From positions 1-64,000 of the forward strand of contig CAZLLE010000054.1 in the NCBI GenBank assembly GCA_964560425.1: DNA of 64,000 bases. Direction: 5' to 3'. The stretch comes from CAZLLE01 sp964560425. GTDB lineage: Bacteria; Campylobacterota; Campylobacteria; Campylobacterales; QNZT01. How positions within the stretch are numbered: position 1 is the first letter of the stretch; each line of letters opens with the position of its first letter. The position numbers were made by a program, and so were the translations under genes. Of this stretch, positions 16,075 through 24,624 are shown piece by piece. Under the pieces are notes generated by a model. That model made no database searches and was not told the DNA's origin. It saw only the letters and a list, made by a program, of their open reading frames with translations.

Positions 16075-16927
16075 AGCTTATCCGAAAACTATCATCTAAA
16101 TCCATTGGAAGTATAAGTGTTTGAAAGCCTAGTTTTAGGCTCTCTTTGCACAATTTTTCTCTATTATTTTTGTACTTTTTATTATATTCTGCATTAAATA
16201 CTGGTTTGTTTGCTTCTATAAATGGTTTTAATTTGTTGCATTCATTATACTCATGACACTGTTCATTTACACTAAAATCAAAATATTGTTCAAGAGTCTT
16301 AATTTGATCAAGATCATTTTTGAGTCCAATACTCAACCCTCTTTTATGAGCTTCATCTGCAAGAAAGATATTATATTCTAATTGATCATCAGTAGTTAGT
16401 TTAAATCCACTTTTGTTTGTGTATCCATCTACATTGTCGGGTTCTACCCCATCACAACCTTTCTGTTTTGCTAACTCTAATCGACTTTTCATAATAGGAT
16501 AGAGTTTTTTATTTCGTATATCTAGCCACCTTTCTCCATCCCATCCATCCAAATCTTTTCCTAAAGTCTCAGCGGGAAATTTATTTGCATCTTCTCTCCA
16601 ATTTTCAAAACTTCCTGCACTAAAATAACATATCACTTTTTTACCTTTTGAGTGAAGCTCTTTTATAAGAGTTTCACTACTATCAAAAAGATCAATATCA
16701 TATAAATCTACATCATAAGAGCTATTAATATTCCCATTTAATTGCCACTGCCATGATGTATTTTTATCTGGAGTATACCAATCTTTTTTGTTCTCTATTG
16801 TGTTATTTGTATCACCATTCGTTGGCTTTTCAATTACCTCTTTTTTTTGTGTAGTTGTGGAGTTAGAGTCACTGCTTCCACAAGCACTTAAAAGAGATAA
16901 GATTAGAAAATATACTATTTTATTCAT
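16067..16927 (-). CDS. GH114 family lipoprotein (endo-alpha-1,4-polygalactosaminidase-like)
   Basis: A 286-residue lipoprotein with lipobox LSAC (Cys16) and a Ser/Thr/Asn-rich linker to about residue 48. The rest matches the GH114 TIM-barrel domain: WQWQLNG, the buried strand VICYFSAGSFENWR, WLDIR, and the catalytic-region block GCDGVEPDNVDGY, with a later FNAEYN strand. Family members cleave poly-galactosamine-type exopolysaccharides. It should act in the periplasm or at the surface. It is sandwiched between a Cys-rich protein and the CobD-type gene with 8-base overlaps each side, an odd place for a glycoside hydrolase. Some GH114-like proteins may not be hydrolases. Confidence 0.82.
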   Translation of the reverse strand: MNKIVYFLILSLLSACGSSDSNSTTTQKKEVIEKPTNGDTNNTIENKKDWYTPDKNTSWQWQLNGNINSSYDVDLYDIDLFDSSETLIKELHSKGKKVICYFSAGSFENWREDANKFPAETLGKDLDGWDGERWLDIRNKKLYPIMKSRLELAKQKGCDGVEPDNVDGYTNKSGFKLTTDDQLEYNIFLADEAHKRGLSIGLKNDLDQIKTLEQYFDFSVNEQCHEYNECNKLKPFIEANKPVFNAEYNKKYKNNREKLCKESLKLGFQTLILPMDLDDSFRISCE

Positions 16928-17312
16928 GACAATCCTTCATTATATTTAACCAATTTGTATCAAAATATTTTTTGATATATAGCTCTTTATGTGGTATGGT
17001 ACAACCACTACAATCTTGGTGAATTACACCATTATGTTCTATCTGTTTTCCATCTTTTGATTCTATACTGCACCAGCTTTTTAGCTTTGTGGCACTATCA
17101 TCAAAACGGAAATTGGGGCATGCACATAGATAACAGTTGAGATTATCCATGTCATGACACTTTTTGTTTTTTGCAAAAAGTGGACAAAAATCTACATCTG
17201 TTTTAGAGATATTTTCCCATCGAAAATAGTCTATTAGATTCTCTTTTTTGACTTTTTTTACAATTTGTTGATGTTTTAAAGCATGGTTTTCAAACCAAGA
17301 TAGATAGCTCAT
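16920..17312 (-). CDS. Cysteine-rich small-domain protein
   Basis: A 130-residue soluble protein with eight Cys in a compact pattern: C43, C52, C60, C63, C65, C81, C101, C104, accompanied by several His. The arrangement CPLF...CYLCACPNF...CSGC matches the cysteine-rich small domain (PF04071 type), thought to bind metal and often found with cobalamin genes. The N-terminal 35 residues are helical and basic. AAGGAT lies upstream of the ATG. It is the first gene of the five-gene operon ending in cbiB, and its 3' end overlaps the GH114 gene. A role in cobalt or iron-sulfur handling is possible but unproven. Confidence 0.7.
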   Translation of the reverse strand: MSYLSWFENHALKHQQIVKKVKKENLIDYFRWENISKTDVDFCPLFAKNKKCHDMDNLNCYLCACPNFRFDDSATKLKSWCSIESKDGKQIEHNGVIHQDCSGCTIPHKELYIKKYFDTNWLNIMKDCHE

Positions 17313-17347
17313 GTTTAATCCTTAATAAAAAAGTGGTATAGTTGTCT

Positions 17348-17353
17348 TATAAT
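17348..17353 (+). promoter_or_regulatory. -10 box of the YceI-family gene
   Basis: TATAAT 23 bases before the ATG at 17377, with AAGGGG as the ribosome binding site after it. No clear -35 box. Confidence 0.5.
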
Positions 17354-17376
17354 AAAAACTAATAAGGGGAAAAATT

Positions 17377-18003
17377 ATGAAAAAAATTTTAATGGCAATA
17401 ATAGCAATTACTTCAATCATGTATGCTGAAATCACTCTTCCTAAGAGTGGCTGTGTTTTATCGCAGGAGGGTGTAGTTAGTGTGGGCTGGAAAGCTTATA
17501 AAACTCCTGCCAAAATAGGTGTTGGTGGGGTTTTTAATGATGTGTCTTATACTCCAATTGCTCCAAAAGGTAAAAATTTCAAAGAGATACTTGTAGGCTC
17601 ATCGGTTGTTATCAATACAAATAGTGTTAATTCCAAAAATGAAGCTCGTGATCTAAAATTAGTCAACTCATTTTTTAAGATTATGAGTGATGAAAAAATC
17701 AAAGCAAAAATTCTTGATATTAAAGCTAATAAGAGAGAAAAAGGTAAGCCTAGAACAGGAGTAATTAGTATGGAAATTACTATGAACTCTATAACAAAAG
17801 AGGTTCCTATGAACTATAGTTACGAAAATGGAAAGTTAAAAGCAGAGGGTTTTATAGATATCTTTGATTTTCAAGCTTCAAAGGCTCTGAGTGCTATTAA
17901 TAAGGCTTGTTTTGATCTTCATAAGGGTAAAACTTGGAGTGATGTTTTAATTAGTTTTGAGATGAATATCAAAGCTGATCTTTGTAGCTCAAAGGTAAAG
18001 TAA
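17377..18003 (+). CDS. YceI family periplasmic protein
   Basis: A 208-residue protein with a cleavable signal peptide (MKKILMAIIAITSIMYA) and a YceI-like beta-barrel: VSVGWKAYKTPAKIGVGGVFNDVSY at the start, RDLKLVNSFFKIM in the middle and TGVISMEITMNSITKEVPMNYSY near the end. Family members bind polyisoprenoid or similar lipids in the periplasm. Two Cys sit in the mature part (CVLSQ near 26 and CFDLH near 177), plus one close to the C terminus. Its stop is followed directly by the likely CTG start of the kinase gene, so the two are probably co-transcribed. The ligand is unknown. Confidence 0.85.
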   Translation: MKKILMAIIAITSIMYAEITLPKSGCVLSQEGVVSVGWKAYKTPAKIGVGGVFNDVSYTPIAPKGKNFKEILVGSSVVINTNSVNSKNEARDLKLVNSFFKIMSDEKIKAKILDIKANKREKGKPRTGVISMEITMNSITKEVPMNYSYENGKLKAEGFIDIFDFQASKALSAINKACFDLHKGKTWSDVLISFEMNIKADLCSSKVK

Positions 18004-18027
18004 CTGGGAGTTAAGACTAAACTTTCA

Positions 18028-18816
18028 TTGGAGCTTATTAATAGTATTAGCTCCGATGATATAAAATTTACTACTTTAGAAGATACCAAAGATGGAGTTT
18101 CGGATACAACCTATATTCTTACAGATAGTAATAATAAGAGATATATTTGTAAACTTTATGAGAGTGCTTCATTGGCAGAGGTTAAGAGAGAGAGGAGGCT
18201 TCTCTCTCTTTTGCATGGCTCCTTTTGTGTACCTTCTCCTATGTTTGAGCTGTGTAAATACAAAAATAGACCTTTGGCTTTTTACTCTTTTATTGAGGGA
18301 AAATCACCTCAAAAACCAAACACCAATCAGATCAAAAAAATTGCCAAGTTTTTAGCTCGATTTCATACCATTTCCCCTAAAATAGGTCGCTCGTCAGAGG
18401 GGTTTTATACTCATAAGAGTATGAAAAAAATGTTACAAGATGCCCCTTTTGAATTTCAAAAAAGATATAAATTAATCAAAAATATACCTCTTTTTTGTGA
18501 TGGTTTAATACATGGTGATCTATTTCCCGATAACTCTAAATTTATTGGAGATGAGCTTATTGGAGTATTTGATTTTATCGACTCTAGTGTTGGTGATTTT
18601 AGTTTTGATTTGGCTGTTGTTGCTAATAGTTGGTGTGAAAATGATATTAATACACTTTTAGACTCTTATAATAGTTTTGCTCCAAAAAGTGTATCAAAAA
18701 ACTCTCTTTTAAATATGATGAAATTTGCTGCTCTATTTTATGCTTTGCAACGACTTCATAGTGGCACTAAAGATTATAGGGAGTATTTAGCAAAGTTTGA
18801 TTTTATAAATAATTAA
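18028..18816 (+). CDS. Homoserine kinase-like phosphotransferase (APH/ThrB type II fold)
   Basis: A protein of the aminoglycoside-phosphotransferase fold most like type II homoserine kinases. The catalytic loop HGDLFPDN spans 162-169 and DFIDSS with metal-binding Asp182 follows. GVSDTTYILT (23-32) and VKRERRLLSLLH are family blocks, and the end of the domain, FDLAVVANSWC, is typical. The likely reaction is ATP-dependent phosphorylation of homoserine for threonine synthesis; L-threonine kinase supplying the CobD-type enzyme is an alternative worth noting given the neighbouring cobalamin genes. The conventional start is TTG at 18028, but homology and AAAGG 8 bases upstream favour a CTG at 18004, adding GVKTKLS. 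Confidence 0.78.
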   Translation: MELINSISSDDIKFTTLEDTKDGVSDTTYILTDSNNKRYICKLYESASLAEVKRERRLLSLLHGSFCVPSPMFELCKYKNRPLAFYSFIEGKSPQKPNTNQIKKIAKFLARFHTISPKIGRSSEGFYTHKSMKKMLQDAPFEFQKRYKLIKNIPLFCDGLIHGDLFPDNSKFIGDELIGVFDFIDSSVGDFSFDLAVVANSWCENDINTLLDSYNSFAPKSVSKNSLLNMMKFAALFYALQRLHSGTKDYREYLAKFDFINN

Positions 18817-18859
18817 TTTTATTTCTGTTTTTCCGATATATAGGATAAAAGGGGAAGAG

Positions 18860-20749
18860 ATGAATTTGACAATAAAACAGAAATTATTAATATTAGCTCT
18901 TAATGTTGCTGTAGGATTTGGTGTTTTAATATTTATGATGTCTTCATATATTTGGGAGGTACATCATCTTGGTTTGGTTGAAACAAAAATTGAAACGCTA
19001 AAAGTAGATGTATTAGAACTTAGAAAACATGAAAAAGATTTTTTATTACGAAGAGATCTAAAGTATGTAGATAAATTTCAGAAAAAAATTGAATATATCA
19101 ATAAGAAAGAGCAAGAACTTAGAGAAGAGTTGATAGATAGGGATATAGATTTATCAATTTTAGACAAATTTATTAAAATTATTGGCGAATATAATAACTC
19201 TTTTATACAGATGATTCAAAAACAGAAAATACTTGGGCTCAATCATAATGATGGTTTATATGGAAAATTAAGAGAGAGTGTACACAAAATACAAAAACTA
19301 GCTAAAGAGAGTAAAAATGATACATTTTTAGCTGCTATATATAATCTAAGAAAGCATGAAAAAGATTTTATGTTGAGAAATGATCTTAAATATGTGGAGA
19401 AGTTTAAAAAAGTTATGGATGCTTTACTTGTTAAATATAATGGTAATCGTGATTTAAAAATTTATAAAGATGATTTTTTAAATTTTGTTCAGGGGAAAAT
19501 GGAACTAGGATTAACTAAAGGTCTTGGTATTCGTGGAGACATGAGAAATACAGTTCATGAAACTCAGAAGATTCTTACCTCTATGAGTAGTTATATGGAT
19601 CACTCTCTAGATAAAATTATAGAAGAGATTATTTTTTTGAGTCTTATAACGGGTTTATTAATCGTTGCTTTTATTATGGGATTTATAATTTTTTTAAATA
19701 GAAATATAAACCTTAGAATACAAGAGTTTCAGTCTGGATTGCTTGGTTTTTTCTCTTTTTTAAATAGAGAATCTACAGATATAAAAAAATTAGATGACCA
19801 CTTAAATGATGAATTAAGTACTATGGCATCTATTATAAATAAGAGTATTGAAAAAACAAAGGTCATGATAGAGGAAGATACTATCTTTATTGAAGATGTA
19901 AAAAGGGTAGTATCTTTGGTTGAAGATGGTGTGATGTATCAAAAAATAGAGAAGAGCTCATCTACTCAATCACTTCAAGAGTTAAAGATGGTATTTAATC
20001 AAATGTTGGATTCATTAGCTAATAATATTTGTAAAGATACAAACAAAATTCAAGATGCCCTAATTAAATTTCAAGATAGAGATTTTTCATATAGAATAGA
20101 AGACCCAGTAGGTAAAACAGCACAAGGTCTCAACTCTTTAGCTGAACTTATTAGTCAAATGATTAAAGTATCTAGTATGAGTAGCGAAGATCTATCTAAT
20201 AAAGCAACAATTTTAAAATCAGGGATGAAAGATTTAAATAGTGCAACAACACAACAAGCTTCAAGTATTGAGCATACAGCTATTAATATAAATAATATTA
20301 ATGAGTCTATTTCAGAGGTATCAAATAGAACAAAAATAGTAGTAGATCAATCAAAAGATATCAAATCTGTTATAGGTATTATTAGTGATATTGCAGATCA
20401 GACAAATCTATTGGCTCTTAATGCAGCTATTGAAGCAGCAAGGGCAGGTGAACATGGAAGAGGTTTTGCTGTTGTTGCTGATGAAGTTAGGCAACTTGCA
20501 GAAAAGACACAAAAAAGTTTAGATGAGATTAATGCTAATGTAAATGTACTTGTTCAATCTATTGTTGATATTGGAGGTGCAATTGATAAACAGGTAGATA
20601 ATATCTCTGAAGTAAATATTGCAATTAAAGAGATAGATCAAGCTACTCAAAATAACTCATTGGTTACAGTAGAGATTGATGTAGCAGCAAAAGAGATTGA
20701 AGAGATGTCTCAAGCTATGTCTTCAGAAGCTAGTAGAAGTAGATTTTAA
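18860..20749 (+). CDS. Methyl-accepting chemotaxis protein with HBM-like sensor
   Basis: A 629-residue transmembrane chemoreceptor. Membrane helices at about 8-30 and 258-279 bracket a helical periplasmic sensor in which LRKHEKDF-LR-DLKYV-KF occurs twice (54-73 and 163-182), as expected for a helical bimodular domain. A HAMP-like linker and a long helical region lead to the signalling hairpin ISDIADQTNLLALNAAIEAARAGEHGRGFAVVADEV (hairpin tip, about residues 510-545). No C-terminal CheR-binding pentapeptide is present; the protein ends SRSRF. The ligand is unknown; HBM sensors in other bacteria bind organic acids. AAAGGGG precedes the ATG. Probably its own unit after the kinase gene. Confidence 0.9.
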   Translation: MNLTIKQKLLILALNVAVGFGVLIFMMSSYIWEVHHLGLVETKIETLKVDVLELRKHEKDFLLRRDLKYVDKFQKKIEYINKKEQELREELIDRDIDLSILDKFIKIIGEYNNSFIQMIQKQKILGLNHNDGLYGKLRESVHKIQKLAKESKNDTFLAAIYNLRKHEKDFMLRNDLKYVEKFKKVMDALLVKYNGNRDLKIYKDDFLNFVQGKMELGLTKGLGIRGDMRNTVHETQKILTSMSSYMDHSLDKIIEEIIFLSLITGLLIVAFIMGFIIFLNRNINLRIQEFQSGLLGFFSFLNRESTDIKKLDDHLNDELSTMASIINKSIEKTKVMIEEDTIFIEDVKRVVSLVEDGVMYQKIEKSSSTQSLQELKMVFNQMLDSLANNICKDTNKIQDALIKFQDRDFSYRIEDPVGKTAQGLNSLAELISQMIKVSSMSSEDLSNKATILKSGMKDLNSATTQQASSIEHTAININNINESISEVSNRTKIVVDQSKDIKSVIGIISDIADQTNLLALNAAIEAARAGEHGRGFAVVADEVRQLAEKTQKSLDEINANVNVLVQSIVDIGGAIDKQVDNISEVNIAIKEIDQATQNNSLVTVEIDVAAKEIEEMSQAMSSEASRSRF

Positions 20750-20851
20750 TTTAACTATTTTAATCTATATGAAATATCCAAAAAAGATAATATAAATTTT
20801 AGTTAATTAAGATAATATTAAATTAAACAATTAATATGCAAGGAAAACTAT

Positions 20852-21349
20852 ATGAATAAAATTCTACTAATAATGGTTATGATTTTGCCATTGAGCCTAT
20901 TTTCTGTAACTTCAGATAAACATGGAATTATTACAAAAAAGAGTAGTGTTGATGTGAAAACTACAATGGATAGACTTGAGATGATTATTAAGCAAAAGGG
21001 TTTAACTCTTTTTGCTAGAATTAATCATAAAGAGAATGCAAAAAATGCAGGAGGAGCAAAGCTCAATGATGCTGAGGTAATTATATTTGGAAATCCAAAA
21101 GTTGAATTGAGAATGTTGACTAGAGATCCTAAAGCAGGTCTTGATTTGCCATTTAAAATGAGTGCTTATAAAGCAAAAGATGGCAATATTTATCTCTCTT
21201 ATCGAGATCCAAGATTTTATGCAAAAATTTATGATCTCTATGGCTGTAAATCCAAAAATACAATGAGTATTTTATTGAATAAACTTAGTGATAAAGTAAC
21301 TCTTCCACCAAAAGATTTTAAAGCCCTTTCCTCATCTAAAAAGCCATAG
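20852..21349 (+). CDS. Exported DUF302 domain protein
   Basis: A 165-residue protein with a signal peptide (hydrophobic 4-18) and a standard DUF302 domain: TMDRLEMIIKQKGLTLFARINH, VIIFGNPKVE, AGLDLPFKMSAYKAKDG and LSYRDPRF, in the order typical of the family. It is predicted periplasmic. It differs from the DUF302 protein at 12209, which keeps its membrane helix and is divergent in sequence. AGGAAA precedes the ATG. It converges on nth across a shared terminator. The biochemical role of DUF302 is unknown. Confidence 0.83.
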   Translation: MNKILLIMVMILPLSLFSVTSDKHGIITKKSSVDVKTTMDRLEMIIKQKGLTLFARINHKENAKNAGGAKLNDAEVIIFGNPKVELRMLTRDPKAGLDLPFKMSAYKAKDGNIYLSYRDPRFYAKIYDLYGCKSKNTMSILLNKLSDKVTLPPKDFKALSSSKKP

Positions 21350-21352
21350 AGA

Positions 21353-21997
21353 TTATGAGGGTTTAAAACCCTCTTTACTTTTACAATATTGACTCAAAAA
21401 ACACTCATCACATGATGGATTTTTTGATTTGCATATATATCTTCCAAAAAGCACCATGGCTTGATGGAGGATATGTAGGTTGTCTTTGAGCTTTTTTGTT
21501 AGCTCCTCCTCCGTTTTTATAGCACTCTTTTCAAAAGCTATCCCTAATCTATGAGAAACACGAAAAACATGAGTATCTACTGCCATAAGATTTTTTCCAC
21601 TATGTTCAATCATAACTACATGAGCTGTTTTCTGTCCTACTCCTGCTAGAGATATTAGATCTTTTTCATTTAGTGGTATTTGAGAATTAAATTCACTTTT
21701 TACTTTTTGAGCCATTTTGATTAAATTTTTTGCTTTGTTATTAAAAAAAGAGCAACTTTGAATATAACTTTTTACATCATCTAAAGTGGCATCTGATAGA
21801 GAATCTATATTTGGATATTTACTAAAAAGGGCAGGTGTAATTATATTTACTCTTTTGTCTGTGCATTGAGCTGAGAGCATGACGGAGATTAAAAGCTCAT
21901 AAATATTACGATATTCTAGCTCTGTTTTAGCATCTTTATAGTGTTCTATAAAGATGCTTTTTATCTCTTGTATCTCTTTTTTGGTTGCCCTTTTCAT
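21353..21997 (-). CDS. nth: Endonuclease III
   Basis: A 214-residue DNA glycosylase/AP lyase for oxidised pyrimidines in base-excision repair. The helix-hairpin-helix LAGVGQKTAHVV carries the catalytic Lys, VDTHVFRV the catalytic Asp, and the C-terminal Cys pattern C-x6-C-x2-C-x5-C binds the 4Fe-4S cluster. Size and motif order match Nth. The start overlaps the stop of the M14 peptidase gene by 4 bases, so it is read from the same message, though no functional link is evident. Confidence 0.96.
   Translation of the reverse strand: MKRATKKEIQEIKSIFIEHYKDAKTELEYRNIYELLISVMLSAQCTDKRVNIITPALFSKYPNIDSLSDATLDDVKSYIQSCSFFNNKAKNLIKMAQKVKSEFNSQIPLNEKDLISLAGVGQKTAHVVMIEHSGKNLMAVDTHVFRVSHRLGIAFEKSAIKTEEELTKKLKDNLHILHQAMVLFGRYICKSKNPSCDECFLSQYCKSKEGFKPS
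21357..21373. terminator. Bidirectional hairpin terminator
   Basis: GAGGGTTT/AAACCCTC inverted repeat with T-rich sequence (TTTACTTTT) after it on the plus strand. It overlaps the final codons of nth and ends the exported DUF302 transcript. Confidence 0.7.
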
Positions 21998-24579
21998 TTT
22001 GTTTTATATTCTATTGTTGAAGGAGGGCTATAGTTTGGAACATCATCATAAGTAAATACTGCATAATATTTATCTATTTTGGTAGAGCCATAATTATCAT
22101 AAGTGTAGCTATCTTTTCCTGCATATATTTTGACACCATCATAAGGGTTTTTTGGTGGATTAAATCTGTTTCTTACAACATAAGATCCTACAAAATTTTC
22201 ATCTTCAGGATTACTCCATGATAATTTAATCATCCCTTTTTCTACTTTTAAATTAAGATCAGTTGCTCTATCTATAGGCTCTTTTCTTCTTTTAATATAT
22301 TTGACCACAAGTTTAACCTCATTTTTATGACCTTTTTTATGAAAATTAACCAAAAGATTTTTGGAGTCTACTACAGAAGTTGCTTTTATGATAAATGAGG
22401 CGTTACTACTCTCTTCATGAATCTTCTCTAATGCTAATCTACTATAGTTGTCAAATATAAAGAAGTGTTTTGATCGTCTATTTAGATCATCTTTGCTCAC
22501 TTCATATCCTATAAACTCAATTCTATCTCTATTTTTAATCTGTTCATAAGATGCATGTTCAATATCTATAAACTCAATATTGTATCGCATATCTTGTTTT
22601 GTTTTTGGTCTATTTTTATTTTGTATTTGAATATATGCTTCTGTAATAATAGTATTTTTTGGATCAGGAAGTTCACTCAAATCAAACTCCATATATCCAT
22701 AAGTTTTATCTCTATCTTTATCATATCCACATGCCAAAATATCTTCAGTAGTATTATCTTTGGAGATTAGAGCTAATTTAGCAGCCTTAATCTCTTGTGT
22801 TTGAGATGGCATAGTATATTTGATATCTAAATGTGGTCTATAGTGAATACCACCACCAAATGGACCATATCCCACATCAAACATCATCATTTGAGAATCT
22901 CTACCAAGTGGTAATTTAGTTGGACCAGAGAGTCTAAAGAGAACTTTTTTGCTATTGATCTCTTTTTGTAAAATCTGTTTTTCAGCATCATTAAAATCCC
23001 AATTATGCCAAATACCTTGTGTTAATTTTTCAGATGGAATTGTCTCTCCTAAAGTTTGTATGATCTCTGCTTGATGAATTTGATCAAAATCTGTAATCTC
23101 AGGAACACTCTCTTGAGCTATAAATGAGATAGACCACTCTCCAAACTTCTCAATCTTTGCATTTACTCTGTTCATAGGATAAAGGGAAATTTTTGCCTCT
23201 TTGATAATTGCATCTTGTGGAATATTCTCCAATGAAAATGCCATCACTCCATAACTAATACCCTTGCTTTGATTGACACCCACAAAAAATGAGTTTTTAC
23301 CAAAATGTTCTCTATTTTGCTCTTTTGAATTTTCTGCAACATAGCCAATCTCATTTGGAGTTGGAAATATAGTTCTTGCAAACTCATCTCTTTCAAGAAG
23401 TGTTTTGACCTTTAGTTGCGGTGCAAATGGTGATTTGACATGATTAATACTATCAACAGCTCGAATATAATAAAAATACTCTTTATGACTCTCTAATTCA
23501 ATATCTGTATAAAATTTATTTCTTGTTTTAGTGATAAGAGTACCTTCATGACAAGCTTTTTTATGTTCACTTGTGCGATAAATTTCAAAATGGATATTGT
23601 GTCCCTCTCCATCGTGTTCCCAAATCAATTGAACACCTTTTGAACAAGTTTTGTCTATCTGAAATTTTGTAACTCTTTTTGGTGCAAATGGTGCATAATT
23701 TTTTGCTTCACCCAATGCATGTAAAAGTGCTGGAATATTTTCATGAATACTCTCTGTCATATTTTGCATATAATCTGGAATATTTCTAGTACCAACCTCT
23801 ACAACTATAGCAATGATACCTTTTGAGTAGTAGTACTCTCTTCCGCTTCCACTAATCAACTTTGTAGGAGGTTTTCCTCTATGAATACCATACTCTCGTC
23901 CTGTAACTTTTTTGATCTCATAATTCATATTTGCACAAAGTACATTTAGATCAGTTCCATCAATTTCTGCTTCATGGTTAAATTTGTGAGCTGGAAAAAA
24001 TACATTTCCTTGAGAGTGATAATCAAGAGCTACTGTAATATTATCATGAGAGTCTACAAACTCTTTTATTGCTCTAGTCTCAGGCTCACTAAAAGGTTCA
24101 GGACCTCCATAAACATTTGAAGATGTATCCGTACTTTTTACATATCCTACGCTAAAGTTTCGATTTAGATCAACACCATAAGTTCCATTCTTGTTATTTC
24201 GTCTATTTTTTCTCCAAAATGAAAAATGAGTACGAGAATACTCAAACCCATCAGGATTCAAACATGGTACAATATAGAGTGTATTTTTGGTAAGTGTCTC
24301 AATAATTCTAGGATCACTCTCATAGTTGTTCAAAAGATGATCAATAAACTCTACCGCCAACTCATTACCAATCCACTCTCTAGCATGAACTGTTCCTGTA
24401 AAAAGAAGAGCTGGTTTAAGATCAGCATTTTCAACATTTAGAGAGATTGTTGCCAATACGATATCTCTATTTTCCCAAGTTGTGCCAATATTTTTAATAG
24501 TTATAATATTTGGATATTTTTTTACACATGCTTTTAAAAAGTCAATAGTTTCCTGATATGATTTATATTGTTGTTTCAT
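21994..24579 (-). CDS. M14 zinc carboxypeptidase with fibronectin-III and DNRLRE-type modules
   Basis: An 861-residue multidomain protein. Residues 1-295 are an M14 carboxypeptidase domain with zinc ligands His65 and Glu68 (HARE) and His188 (LDYHSQG) and catalytic Glu261 (VVEVGT). A fibronectin type III-like domain follows (about 300-395), then two DNRLRE-like beta-sandwich modules (about 400-575 and 585-755) and a final Fn3-like domain (about 765-861). The modular tail is typical of exported enzymes that bind polysaccharide or cell wall, yet no signal peptide is present: the ATG at 24579 has AGGA 5 bases upstream and the protein begins MKQQYKSY. An upstream TATAAT suggests its own promoter. 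It is followed by nth. Confidence 0.82.
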   Translation of the reverse strand: MKQQYKSYQETIDFLKACVKKYPNIITIKNIGTTWENRDIVLATISLNVENADLKPALLFTGTVHAREWIGNELAVEFIDHLLNNYESDPRIIETLTKNTLYIVPCLNPDGFEYSRTHFSFWRKNRRNNKNGTYGVDLNRNFSVGYVKSTDTSSNVYGGPEPFSEPETRAIKEFVDSHDNITVALDYHSQGNVFFPAHKFNHEAEIDGTDLNVLCANMNYEIKKVTGREYGIHRGKPPTKLISGSGREYYYSKGIIAIVVEVGTRNIPDYMQNMTESIHENIPALLHALGEAKNYAPFAPKRVTKFQIDKTCSKGVQLIWEHDGEGHNIHFEIYRTSEHKKACHEGTLITKTRNKFYTDIELESHKEYFYYIRAVDSINHVKSPFAPQLKVKTLLERDEFARTIFPTPNEIGYVAENSKEQNREHFGKNSFFVGVNQSKGISYGVMAFSLENIPQDAIIKEAKISLYPMNRVNAKIEKFGEWSISFIAQESVPEITDFDQIHQAEIIQTLGETIPSEKLTQGIWHNWDFNDAEKQILQKEINSKKVLFRLSGPTKLPLGRDSQMMMFDVGYGPFGGGIHYRPHLDIKYTMPSQTQEIKAAKLALISKDNTTEDILACGYDKDRDKTYGYMEFDLSELPDPKNTIITEAYIQIQNKNRPKTKQDMRYNIEFIDIEHASYEQIKNRDRIEFIGYEVSKDDLNRRSKHFFIFDNYSRLALEKIHEESSNASFIIKATSVVDSKNLLVNFHKKGHKNEVKLVVKYIKRRKEPIDRATDLNLKVEKGMIKLSWSNPEDENFVGSYVVRNRFNPPKNPYDGVKIYAGKDSYTYDNYGSTKIDKYYAVFTYDDVPNYSPPSTIEYKTK

Positions 24580-24618
24580 GCTGTTCCTGTGATAAGTAAT
24601 ATATTTTTTAAGGTTAGG

Positions 24619-24624
24619 ATTATA
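24619..24624 (-). promoter_or_regulatory. Extended -10 promoter before the M14 peptidase
   Basis: TGGTATAAT on the minus strand (extended -10 form), overlapping the stop codon of the ABC ATPase gene and about 40 bases before the peptidase ATG. It may uncouple M14-nth from the ABC operon. Confidence 0.5.

Noticed and set aside
20700..20749. Suspected frameshift at the 3' end of the chemoreceptor
   Set aside because: The signalling hairpin is complete and the helical arms look balanced; the short SRSRF end is acceptable and no continuation was found in other frames.
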